DNA from: Aquatica leii
Taxonomy: Eukaryota > Arthropoda > Insecta > Coleoptera > Lampyridae
Direction: 5' to 3'
Assembly (NCBI GenBank): GCA_035610365.1
Contig: CM069432.1
Location: 167,522,035-167,586,034, forward strand
Length of the DNA stretch: 64,000 nucleotides
Each line of letters starts with the position of its first letter. The first letter of the stretch is position 1. The notes below the pieces were generated by a model. That model saw only the letters and a program-made list of their open reading frames with translations, was not told the origin of the DNA and made no database searches. Position numbers and translations under genes: made by a program. Positions 54,791 through 64,000 of this stretch are shown in pieces.

Positions 54791-56874
54791 TGGAAACTGA
54801 CTTCTTTTGTTCTTTCGAGCTAATAGCATATTTGAAAGAGGTTTTTGGAAGACATTTTTTAGACACGATAAGAAAAAAATGTATTGAATTTAATAAAGCG
54901 ATTTAATAAGTGAGTATATACTTATTTACTACAAAAACAGCAATCTTTGATTTTGGTTGCACAAATTTCTATATTGTATATATATTTTAGGTGAAAGTGC
55001 TCTCAAAATGTAGTGAATTCAATGAATATTGCTTTGTCACCAGAATTACGGAGACGATTATGATTTCGGGAGACAGTAAAAAAAACTTTTTAAAATTCGT
55101 TATTTCATCAAATACTATTAAATGAGTGAGCTTTTTAACATTTTCTATAGTAAAATAGATTTCTTTTAGAAGCTAGCTCTTTCGAAGTCCCAAGAAACAA
55201 ATAATAAAATAAAAATACTATAGTAGGTACATGCTTTGTAGATGTTTGTGAAAATAAAATATATTTTTTTTAAGAAAATGCTTTTATTAATTGGTCATCA
55301 TAAAAGCATCTACGCTATTAGAATGGTATTCGTGATTAAAAACATTTAAGAATGCATTACTTTGATAAGTGAATTTGGGTTAATTGTGAAATCAATTTCT
55401 GGTAAAAAAATAATTATTTGTTCCTTTTATACAAACTTTATGCATCTATTAAATATTGACAATTTACATATACTGAACGTCTATTGATTGCACTTCTATA
55501 TGAATTAACATTATAGGCTTAGATACAGCTTTTGTATAAAATTAATGTCCATTGTATATTTGCAACGGACGATCTGTTAAAGTCTACTTTTGCGACATTT
55601 GCAGGTCCATCGTATGTCCACTGAACCTACAAGTACGTAATCTTGAATTCCATTAGATTATAACTACGTCCCAGGACCTGCAGTCACTGTACATACATTG
55701 TGTGTATTTGTGCCGTTTGGGAAAAGACGTCCTTTATTAAAGCACTACGTACTCATTATAAAGAAATTTATTAATTCTAAATTTAAGTAAAAAATTCTTA
55801 ACCTACTCTAGAAAAGATATTTCTTTCAGTGTATATTTATTGATTTTTGTAGATGTGTAGCATTTACGTATAATAATAATTTGTTGCAGTAAAAAACGGC
55901 ACTAATTAAGCATTTTTGAAAAAATTACAATTACAAAGTTTAACAAGATAGTAATATAGCGTGCATACTTTATGTTGTAAGCAATTGGAATACCGTAGTC
56001 AGTTGTACGTTGATTGGCACGTAATATTTTGAGTTCGATACTGCTGTAATTATTTTATATATATTTTTTAAATCCAAATTACAATGTTGATGCAATGTTA
56101 ACTAAAGTTAAAAAATAAACGGTAACATGAAAATATAATAGACAAAACTTTAAGCTTAAAGGATGTACGGAACAAACCGTTAGGCAAATAATAGTATATT
56201 TACCATGCTCCAGTTATCTTTTTGTAAATTAAATTAAACATGTTTTATTATTAAGAATTATTTTTATGTCAAATAATAAACCAAAATTAATACATTTAAA
56301 GTGGTAAACGCTATAACCGAAATTTAAAAAAAAATGATTGCAAGAATCAACATGAGACAACTGCGTCATAATCAATTCCTGAACTAACTGTGCTACACCT
56401 ATTACTAAAAATAAAAAAAACATATGTAAATGTATACACTTACTAACAATCAATAAAATTAGAAGCTACCGGATTTTCTTTGTAATTGTACTTTTTTGGT
56501 AATACAAAGATGTCGCTTAAATTGTGTTTAATGTAGACAAAACTCTATACAGATTTTCTCACAAACAGTTATTATGCGCAAAATTTTTATTTTTATAAGT
56601 CAATCTTTATTCAGTACAGCACTTTTTTTATAATTTATGAATGTTAGTTGTAGCTCTTAGAATAAATTAATTATAAAAAAAGTAAAAAAAACAAGTTTTA
56701 ATTTTAGACATAAAAGTTTCACTATGAAACATAATAATTTTTTGCGTTAACGGTGTATCCCACAAAACCATAAGTTCTAAGTAGGTTCGATTAGCATTCC
56801 CAAATATTCATTTCTAAAGCATTCTAAAAGTAGTTTGTGTATAGACTTCTAATAACACACCTAATTTAAAACGT
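54791..56874. other. AT-rich stretch, no gene recognised
   Basis: No coding motif. Around 55600-55680 a palindromic pair GCAGGTCC / GGACCTGC lies in a more GC-rich patch, without further support. Confidence 0.45.
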
Positions 56875-57225
56875 ATTCTATAAGTATTCTTATATAAGAA
56901 GTATAAAGTACTCTAACAGATTCTTTTAAAAACAATCCTATAGGAATACTATATTTAATTTAAAAAAGAAGTGCTTATAGCAGGCTTAGAACTGGCAGTT
57001 GATTGGAATCACTAAAATATTAGAAATGTAGCATTCTAATGGCGTTCTCATATTGATTCTATAACAATGCATATAGAAGGAGAATAAAGTACCCTAAAAG
57101 ATTTCTTTAAGATCACTCCTATTGTCCTTCTATATTGATATAAAAAATAAAGTGTTTATAGCAGCCTTGACACTGTATTGAAATTCAAGTATTACAACTA
57201 ACATGATAACATTCTTTTAGTGTTT
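56875..57225. repeat. Imperfect tandem duplication, 181-bp period
   Basis: ATTCTATAAG...GTATAAAGTACTCTAACAGA (from 56875) recurs as ATTCTATAAC...GAATAAAGTACCCTAAAAGA (from 57056). AAGTGCTTATAGCAGGCTTA and AAGTGTTTATAGCAGCCTTG recur with about the same spacing. Identity looks about 70%, so the duplication is old. Similar CATTCTA-rich sequence reappears near 58260-58460. Confidence 0.55.
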
Positions 57226-59968
57226 CAGCACCTCTAATATCGGTTTAATCGTTCTTCTTTATTTGAGATAAAGAAATATAATTTTTAATATCAGAAAAAA
57301 CCGTTTGTACAAGTTGCTAAATTGTAATACCTAAACAAAAATAACTTCCTGTAGAGATTAAACGCCCACATCTAAATTTTGTTGATAAAGATATGTATGC
57401 AATAAAAAACCTATGCATTCGCGTTTGATACTGTAAATGTAAATAAGTTACTTTGATTTCTGAGAATTGTGACGAGATATGTACCGAGTTTGATTCACCA
57501 GAAACGCTTCAAAGTAAGTACTTATACGGTTACGGGTATATGCAGTTTTACGTTTACAAAAGGAATACGGCTTAGTCTATATTTGTAAATGTGTTCTTTT
57601 TTGTGCTGAATTAAAAAAGAAAAAACTATTAGATGTTCTTGTGATTTAAGTAAAAGTAAGTACAAAAAGAAACAATTGAAAACATCTATCTATTTTTGTA
57701 CGATCAGCTTATCCACGTTTTAGCGCATTATTTTTGTTTATTTTTTACTTGGCATCCAGTTATTTTTCCAGAGCAGGGGTGGCCAACCTACGTACTCAAA
57801 CTTAAAAAGCATTACAATAAAAATTTTATTTTATTCATAAAAAGAAGCATATTTTTGATATAAATCTTGTGAAACTGCATGCGCCTGATAATAGATAATA
57901 AAAAATAATTAACCGCATAATTTTGTTATAGAGTTAACCCAAAGTTGATTCAAAGGAGTTCCTATAGATGTTATTAATGAGAAGGTGTTCCAATAGCTAC
58001 ATCATGGCACAGCGAGATTCAAAAATGAAATAATTAGAATGATGCAGCAAACTACAAATCCACAAACCATTGATTAAAAGTATTATAGTTTAGACAAAGA
58101 TACTGTACAGATTTCTTAATCAAAAATAACTTAAAACGAATCATTTCATGCTTTTTGAGTTTCTTATGCTATTAAAACCCTGTAAAAGCATGCAAATCAA
58201 TTACTTTTTAGTCGCTAACTTTGTCATGCTATTCTGCAACATAAAAAAGTACTACATTAGCACTATTTTAAAGCATTTTAATGGAACGTGAAAACTTCTA
58301 CCTTTGGGCTGATTTTGTACAATGTCTAATAGGACTCTATAAACACTAACTGTACAGCATTCTACTGGAGTTTCAAAACATATCTGTATACATAAACCAT
58401 TCTACTGCTACAAGAAGGCTTTCAGTAATATCAATACTGCCTCTATCCTTCTAAAAGCATTATTATGGAACCTATTTGGTTCTATGGGATATATCAATTA
58501 TCTAATTCTCTTATGATTTATTGTTTTTAGTTACCTTAGTTTTATAATTTTCGATTTAATTTATAATTTATTTAGAATTTTTTCTGTCTGACAAAAAACT
58601 TAGCTCAAGTTCGAAAGCTTGTAGATAACGTAATTATGTTTTTTTTTAATTAGAACTACAAATTATTAAAATTGACATAAATTTACAATGAAAGTTATTA
58701 ATGTCTAGTTTTTAACAACAGGATAGAATACAGGTTACTAAACTCTTACTAAACAACAATGTTTGTTCTAGGATACGAATGTTTATATATAGCTTAGCTT
58801 ATAGCTTAATACTAGAACTGTCTATGAGAATAAACCAAAATTCAAAAATATTTATATTATAAATGTACAAATGATTTAAAAAGAAACAGTTAATTTTGTG
58901 TTACTATGTAAAGAAAAACGTACAAACAAAATATTTAAGTGAGAATGTTAAAAATTTCATAAAAAACTTGCTTCTCTTTTTACTTATTTAACACTCTATG
59001 CAAGCAATGACTAAATTCAAGCAATTTCTAGAATGTTATTGAATATCGGAAAAATGAAACAGCAGTCAATATAAATACTTATCAAACACCGTAACTAACT
59101 TGTTTTTAAATTTCAATTTATATTTATAGTAGAAAGTTTTATGCTGCATTTTACAATGTAAAGAACTACTAGATCCATTTGTTGTTGTTTTATTATAGAA
59201 TCTAGAATTTTAACTTGCATATTACGTAAGGTAAACCTAAAAAATTTCAATTTGAATACAATTTCTTTTGTGCAATGTATATATAGAGGATTTTGGAACA
59301 AATTGAATATCATGTTTTTTTAACATAAATGTTCAATATATAAGTATCTAAAACATTTAAAACGTTTTATTAAAACAAAAATCAAAACGTTTTAAATTTT
59401 TAATCTAAGCAATTATTTGTTAGTTAAGTATTTGTGATATGAAATATCTCTGTTATATGCAATTAGTTTCTAAAAATTTGTTTAAAATTTTACAATTTTG
59501 CGAATGAGACTGTTTACTGCGCATTTAATTGATACAAAACCTAACACAATCGCATATAAACAACGCACTTCAGAACAAAGTAATGCGCGACTACTTACAT
59601 CCGTCTGCATTTCGCTTAGATTCCAAAAAAATTAATCTCATAAGAGTTAATATAATACAGTTAAAGCTGTTCAATAAAATCACATTTAAACTTATAATTT
59701 TCGATTACAATAAACCGAACGATAACATAATTCAATATTATGATTAATTTAAAAAGCAAAATAACATTAATATGAGCAAAAAATGTCAAAATAAAAATTC
59801 TAAATTTTAAGTAAAAAAATCGAAAATGACATAAGTCATAAGTTTATTGACAATCTGATTTAAAAAAAAATATCAAAAACAATATTATAGTGTTTAATTT
59901 AGTTTTAAGAACTACACATTTCTCCCTAGTAATTTGCTGATACCAAAAATAAAAGTTTCTAAAAATAC
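57226..59968. other. AT-rich stretch, no gene recognised
   Basis: No coding motif. CAGGGGTGGCCAACCTACG at 57774 looks like a hAT-type end, but no partner end was found. Sequence at 58260-58460 weakly resembles the 181-bp repeat unit. Confidence 0.45.
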
Positions 59969-60421
59969 TGAAACGTTCAAGAAATTACTTGCAAACGCAA
60001 GAACCTTCTAGAAGGCTGTTATCTATTTTCTAGAAGTTATAGCGAAAAGTGAAGAACGATCGAGAAGGATTTCCGTATGTCTTTATATAGCGACGAGACA
60101 GATCGTAGGTCAGTTATTGTCGAAACGCGAATGCAGCTGTATTAAGAAGATTATCAAGTGAAAATAAATCGTTAGCACGTGTTTGTCTACATAAATAAAT
60201 CGAGAATAATCGTGTATGTGATAATTAGTGTAAACAAGTGTGAAATCCGAGGACGTTATCTTATCTTAAGTGATATAAATTATAGTGTAAGTGTTTTTAT
60301 TAAATTTTATTATTAGATTTAATTAGTTCGGTTAATTTAAAAGTGTATATATTTCTAGAATAAGTAAACGTAGTTTTAATCGTTTAAAAAAATTAGTTTT
60401 TAAATAAATAAATACGTAACA
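59969..60421 (+). repeat. Gypsy-4 5' LTR
   Basis: The right end CGTAACA at 60421 is fixed by the primer site that follows. The left end is inferred from TGAAACG at 59969, which pairs with the right end imperfectly, so it may be off. Length would be 453 bp. Confidence 0.6.
60084..60115 (+). promoter_or_regulatory. Gypsy-4 LTR promoter (TATA and initiator)
   Basis: TATATAG at 60084-60090 is followed by TCAGTT at 60110-60115, the arthropod initiator. The A at 60112 would be the start of transcription, 28 bases after the first base of the TATA box. Spacing and both elements match the arthropod RNA polymerase II core promoter. Confidence 0.7.
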
Positions 60422-60422
60422 G

Positions 60423-60440
60423 TGGCGTCAGAAGTGGGAT
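60423..60440 (+). promoter_or_regulatory. Gypsy-4 primer binding site
   Basis: TGGCGTCAGAAGTGGGAT begins one base after the LTR. It differs at one place from the TGGTGTCAGAAGTGGG-type sites usually credited to tRNA-Leu; not checked. Confidence 0.7.
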
Positions 60441-60710
60441 ATCGTTCGCGAATCTTAGTGTGAATACCATTAAGTTATTTGATATCGCTCCCGTAAATGA
60501 TTGCGCGATACGCGTGTTTACTTATAAAGTGTAAAATAGTGTCTATTAAACTTTTTCTTTTAACAAGTGCGTGATCGCGATTAAATTCGTTTCCGGACAC
60601 TAGTGGTTTAATATTAATAAGTGGATCGTTATTAAAATTTTGTGTTATTCAAAAACTGCATTTTAAAAAGTAGTGTATTTAAACTTTATATTCGTGTTAT
60701 ATTTAAATTT

Positions 60711-61936
60711 ATGCCGGTGACGCGTTTGCAAAAGAAGAAAATGGATTCAAAAATATTTGAAATTCTCGAATCGATTAATAAGAATATGGAAGAAAATAAT
60801 AGAAAAATGGGGAAACTTCACAGAAAATTGAAGAAAAATTGTCGGAAAATTTCAGAAAAATGGAAGAAAATGCTAGAAGTTTAAAAGAAGAAATACGAGC
60901 GAGCATGGAAAATCAAATAAAGACTATTGAGGAACAAATACAAGTTAGTGTAGGAAATCAAATCAGAATTGCGCAAGAGGAAACCCAAGCAGATATGCTA
61001 AATTTAAAAGAAGAAATTTGCGATTCTGTGAATGACATAATAGAAGAAGTACAAGACAAATTAGAAGAGAAGCTAAAAGAAAATTCAAGAACCATAGAAG
61101 ACAAGCTAGAGAAAAAATTGAGAGAAAGAATACAACTGCTTGAAGAAAGAATGACCCAAATGAATTGTCACGGTGAAGGAAGCGTCACGAGTAAAGATTT
61201 AATAATGGACCATCGAGAAGAAAACACTCACAAGTTCAAAGTTGTACCACCGAATTTTGATGGTAAAGTTCCATGGTCAACCTACTACAAGCAGTTCGAA
61301 GCCGCAGCTACCGCTAATGGTTGGAGCAACAAGCAAAAAGCGACGTCTTTAATAGTGTCCTTACGTGGAGAAGCGCTTGGAATTTTACAAACTGTTCCTG
61401 ACCACCTACAAGAAAATTACGAACTTTTAATTTCACGGTTAGAAATGAGATATGGAGATGCTCATCTTCAACAAGTCTATCAAGCTCAAATTAAAAGTCG
61501 GGTTCAAAAAGCTGCCGAAAGTCTTCAAGAGTTTGAGGCTGACATCGCCAGATTAACACGGCTTGCGTATCCTACAGCACCAGAAACCTTCTTGGAGCAG
61601 TTGGCTATTCAAACCTTCGTAGACGGCCTCCGAGACAGCGAAACACAGCAGACTCTCTGGTTAGCTCGACCGAAGACGTTGGATGACGCATTAACCCCTG
61701 CTTTGGAGTTCGAGGCGGCGAAACAAGCGTCGCACCGAGGCAGCCATAAGCTCCGCTGTGCTGCAGAAGTATCCTCGCACACAGAAGAAAGCATTGAAGA
61801 CATAGTGCGACGGGTACTTCGGGAACGAGAAGCTCGAGGAAGAGAACTGACGTGCTGGAACTGCGGAGAAGTGGGCCACGTACGACGCCGTTGTACTAAG
61901 CCCAAAAGAAGACCAGAAGAGCGTCCGGAAAACTAG
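60711..61936 (+). CDS. Gypsy-4 Gag (one frameshift near 60808)
   Basis: The start is taken at 60711 (MPVTRLQKKKMDSKIFEI), the first ATG in good context before a long Lys/Glu coiled coil. The first frame closes at 60884. The rest is read from the neighbouring frame, open well before 60839 and continuing to 61936, so an indel lies near 60808-60812 in AAAAATGGGG. The coiled coil (to about 61160) is followed by the capsid-like domain (FKVVPPNFDGKVPWSTYYKQ; SLRGEALGILQTVP; YQAQIKSRVQKAAESLQEF) and one zinc knuckle CWNCGEVGHVRRRC (61853-61894). The product would form the particle and bind RNA. It ends in TAG, in the same frame as the protease. Confidence 0.88.
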
Positions 61937-63009
61937 AACGGGTCGACCGAATTGCTTAGAGAGAAATTGCATAGCATTTATCTCGATGGCAAGATCAATG
62001 GGAGAAGCGTCCAGTTACTGGTTGACACGGGAGCGACGAAGACCATCATTCGTCCTGACATCTTATTGGAAAACGAGAAGACATCACCAGTAACAGCACG
62101 ACTTCGAACAGCGACGGGCGACGAAATACCTACTCACGGACAAGTCAAAGTAACCATTGGTTTGGGAAATGGAGTACTCGACCACCAAGTACTGGTAGCC
62201 GACATCACGGAAGAAGTTATCCTGGGAATGGACGTGATAAAGAAGTATGGGTTCCATTTGGATATGAAGAACGATGTCCTGAAGATCGACAATAAAGAAA
62301 TACCTTTTCATTCGTCAGAGAAGGCAGCCGTGCGAGTCTTATTGAGTGAAGACGTGACTCTGCCTGCAAGGACTGAAAGTGTGGTGATGGCACGCCTGGA
62401 TGGAAATCTCCGGGAAGGCTACATACGCGCGATTGAACCAATGGAAGGCGGCTTAGTTGAAAAGGGGCTACTCGTTGGCAGAACCTTAGTACGAGTAAAG
62501 AACACGATGCCAGTAAGGATCTTAAACATCAACTCAGATCCTGTAACGTTATAAAAGAAGACCGTAGTAGGCCAATGCACGCCAGTATCACAAATTGTGA
62601 GATGCGTGAAGTCGAACGAAGATACGTCGCCGAAGAAGTGTCCACAACATCTATTGGACATTCTTACCACCAAATGCCAAAACCTCAGCCAAGACCAGCT
62701 GGCTAAAGTTAAAGTGTTGATCCAAGAGTACCAAGATGTGTTCGCGCTGGAGAGTGGCTCCAAAGGAAGAACTAACGTGGTGAAACATAAAATTAATACC
62801 GGAGACGCTCGGCCGATACGACAACATCCACGCAGACTTCCTTTGGCAAAAAGAGAAGAAGCCGAACAAATAATTACGGAAATGGAGAGGGAAGGCGTGA
62901 TTGAAACTTCAAGTAGCCCATGGGCATCCCCAGTGGTACTCGTAAAGAAGAAGGATGGATCAACGAGGTTTTGTGTAGACTACAGACAGCTAAACGACGT
63001 GACCAAAAG
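61937..63009 (+). CDS. Gypsy-4 Pol: protease and RT start (internal TAA)
   Basis: The frame continues from Gag past [15 protein letters not shown] (62021-62056) is the protease active site, and [12 protein letters not shown] (about 62218-62253) the second conserved block. TAA at 62552-62554 interrupts the frame between VTL and KKTVVGQC; one base change from AAA would explain it. Beyond it lies the start of [22 protein letters not shown] and [20 protein letters not shown]. The frame is lost at AAAAGG (63005-63010), where one A appears to be missing. No separate start codon is obvious, which fits a Gag-Pol fusion. Confidence 0.88.
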
Positions 63010-64000
63010 GACAGCTACCCTTTACCCAGAATTGACGATACGCTAGACACCCTGTCAGAATCCCAGTGGTTTTCTACGTTAGATTTAAAGAGTGGATACT
63101 GGCAGGTAGAATTAGAATCCAAGGATCGTGAAAAAACAGCTTTTACGATCGGAACTGGTTTGTGGCAGTTCACTGTAATGCCCTTCGGCCTGTGTAACGC
63201 TCCTGCAACGTTCGAGCGTTTGATGGAGACCATCTTGCGCGGACTGTCTTGGAAGACGTGCTTGGTTTACCTGGACGACGTGATCGTGGTTGGAAGGTCG
63301 TTTGAAAAACACTTGAACAACTTGAAGGAAGTGTTCCAGCGATTACGTGGGGCTAACCTCAAACTGAGCCCAAAGAAGTGCCACGTATTTAAGAAGGAAG
63401 TCCAATACCTTGGCCACGTCGTATCTAGAGATGGAGTAAGGGCTGACCCAGACAAAATCCAAGCAGTGCAAGCATGGCCAAGACCGATCGACAAACATCA
63501 GGTCCGAAGTTTCCTTGGGTTGTGCACTTATTATAAGAGATTTGTACCCGGATTTGCCAATATTGCCAAACCATTGACAAAATTAACCGAAGAAAAAGTA
63601 GAATTTAGATGGAATGAAGACTGCGAAAGTTCTTTTAATCAACTAAAACAAGCCCTAGTCACTTCGCCGATTTTGAGTTATCCAAGAGAAGATGAAAAGT
63701 TTGTTTTGGATACTGACGCAAGCAATCTGGCCATAGGCGCGGTCCTTTCGCAAGTTCAAGATGGACAAGAAAAAGTTATCGCGTATTTTAGCAAGGTTTT
63801 GTCCAGACCAGAAAGGAATTATTGCGTGACTAGGAGGGAGCTGTTAGCAGTCGTTAAGTTCATCGAACATTTCTACAAGTATTTGTATGGACGAAAATTC
63901 TTACTGAGAACAGACCACGCCGCTTTAAAATGGCTACTGCAGTTCCGTAACCCAGAAGGACAAGTAGCAAGATGGATCGAGAGACTGCAGGAGTATGACT
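63010..64000 (+). CDS. Gypsy-4 Pol: RT and RNase H, runs off the window
   Basis: After the frameshift this frame is open for 330 codons to the last base. [18 protein letters not shown] holds the first catalytic Asp of [21 protein letters not shown] and [10 protein letters not shown] (YLDD at 63268-63279) follow, then [17 protein letters not shown]. RNase H starts [16 protein letters not shown] (catalytic Asp at 63715-63717), with [14 protein letters not shown] and [12 protein letters not shown] farther on. All visible catalytic acids are kept. It converts the RNA genome to DNA and removes the RNA strand. Confidence 0.92.

Larger units (their letters stand above)
59969..64000 (+). mobile_element. 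Gypsy-4: young Ty3/Gypsy element, cut by the window end
   Basis: A 5' LTR with a recognisable promoter, a primer site, Gag, protease, RT and the start of RNase H lie in order and in good reading condition. The window ends before the integrase and the 3' LTR, so age cannot be judged from LTRs. Four coding breaks are visible: a frameshift near 60808, TAG at 61934-61936, TAA at 62552-62554, and a frameshift near 63005-63009. GC content of the coding part is much higher than in the flanks. Confidence 0.92.

Noticed and set aside
55600-55680. Palindromic pair GCAGGTCC / GGACCTGC
   Set aside because: Eight-base arms 65 bp apart are expected by chance at this scale and the flanks do not pair.
57774-57793. 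hAT-like terminal sequence CAGGGGTGGCCAACC
   Set aside because: No partner inverted end and no 8-bp duplication found in the window.
61609-61972. Antisense open frames over Gypsy-4 Gag
   Set aside because: They mirror the higher-GC sense codons and carry no known domain.
1-64000. CRISPR arrays, tRNA genes, operons or phage genes
   Set aside because: No regularly spaced direct repeats, no tRNA T-loop/anticodon structure and no ribosome-binding-site organisation; all coding belongs to eukaryotic mobile elements.

Overview
The window looks like a gene-poor, repeat-packed piece of an arthropod genome, most likely an insect. It is strongly AT-rich. It carries BEL/Pao and Ty3/Gypsy LTR retrotransposons, Penelope-like elements (PLEs), Tc1/mariner and piggyBac transposases, a Crypton-type tyrosine recombinase with a short spliceosomal intron, and arthropod-style non-LTR retrotransposon remains. 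I found no host protein-coding gene, tRNA, rRNA, CRISPR array or prokaryotic operon. The species cannot be told from the sequence.

Layout. 0.6-3.1 kb: fragments of one or two decayed non-LTR retrotransposons. 4.8-6.1 kb (minus): Crypton recombinase with one intron and two in-frame stops. 6.2 kb: small foldback element. 7.1-13.8 kb: an old Gypsy element with diverged LTRs (Gypsy-1). 13.8-19.2 kb: no recognisable gene. 19.7-20.4 kb: broken Tc1 transposase abutting a 282-bp foldback. 20.65-27.4 kb: a PLE split by a nearly intact BEL element (BEL-1, 21270-27139). 27.4-29.75 kb: PLE fragments in both orientations, a hammerhead-ribozyme-like motif, an IS630/mariner transposase fragment and another foldback. 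32.8-44.0 kb: an old minus-strand BEL copy, interrupted by a young plus-strand copy of the same family (BEL-2, 34144-40116) and by 2.65 kb of other sequence. 44.1-45.9 kb (minus): Gypsy-3 fragment. 45.9-47.3 kb: another PLE. 48.2-49.5 kb: mariner-like element with terminal repeats and TA flanks. 54.0-54.8 kb: piggyBac remnant. 59.97 kb to the window end: a young Gypsy element (Gypsy-4) that runs off the edge.

The region is best read as layers of insertions of different ages. The youngest are BEL-2 (its two 181-bp LTRs read identical), BEL-1 (one difference in 200 bp between LTRs) and Gypsy-4. All three have long open frames broken by only a few stops or indels. Gypsy-1, the PLEs, the minus-strand BEL copy and the DNA transposons are far more decayed. 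The clearest history is BEL-2 inside its own older relative: the flanks carry an ATAAT duplication and the host element reads continuously across the site. Several breaks in the young elements fall in short runs of A, so assembly error is a real alternative to mutation. All assignments are from reading motifs; no alignment or database search was run.
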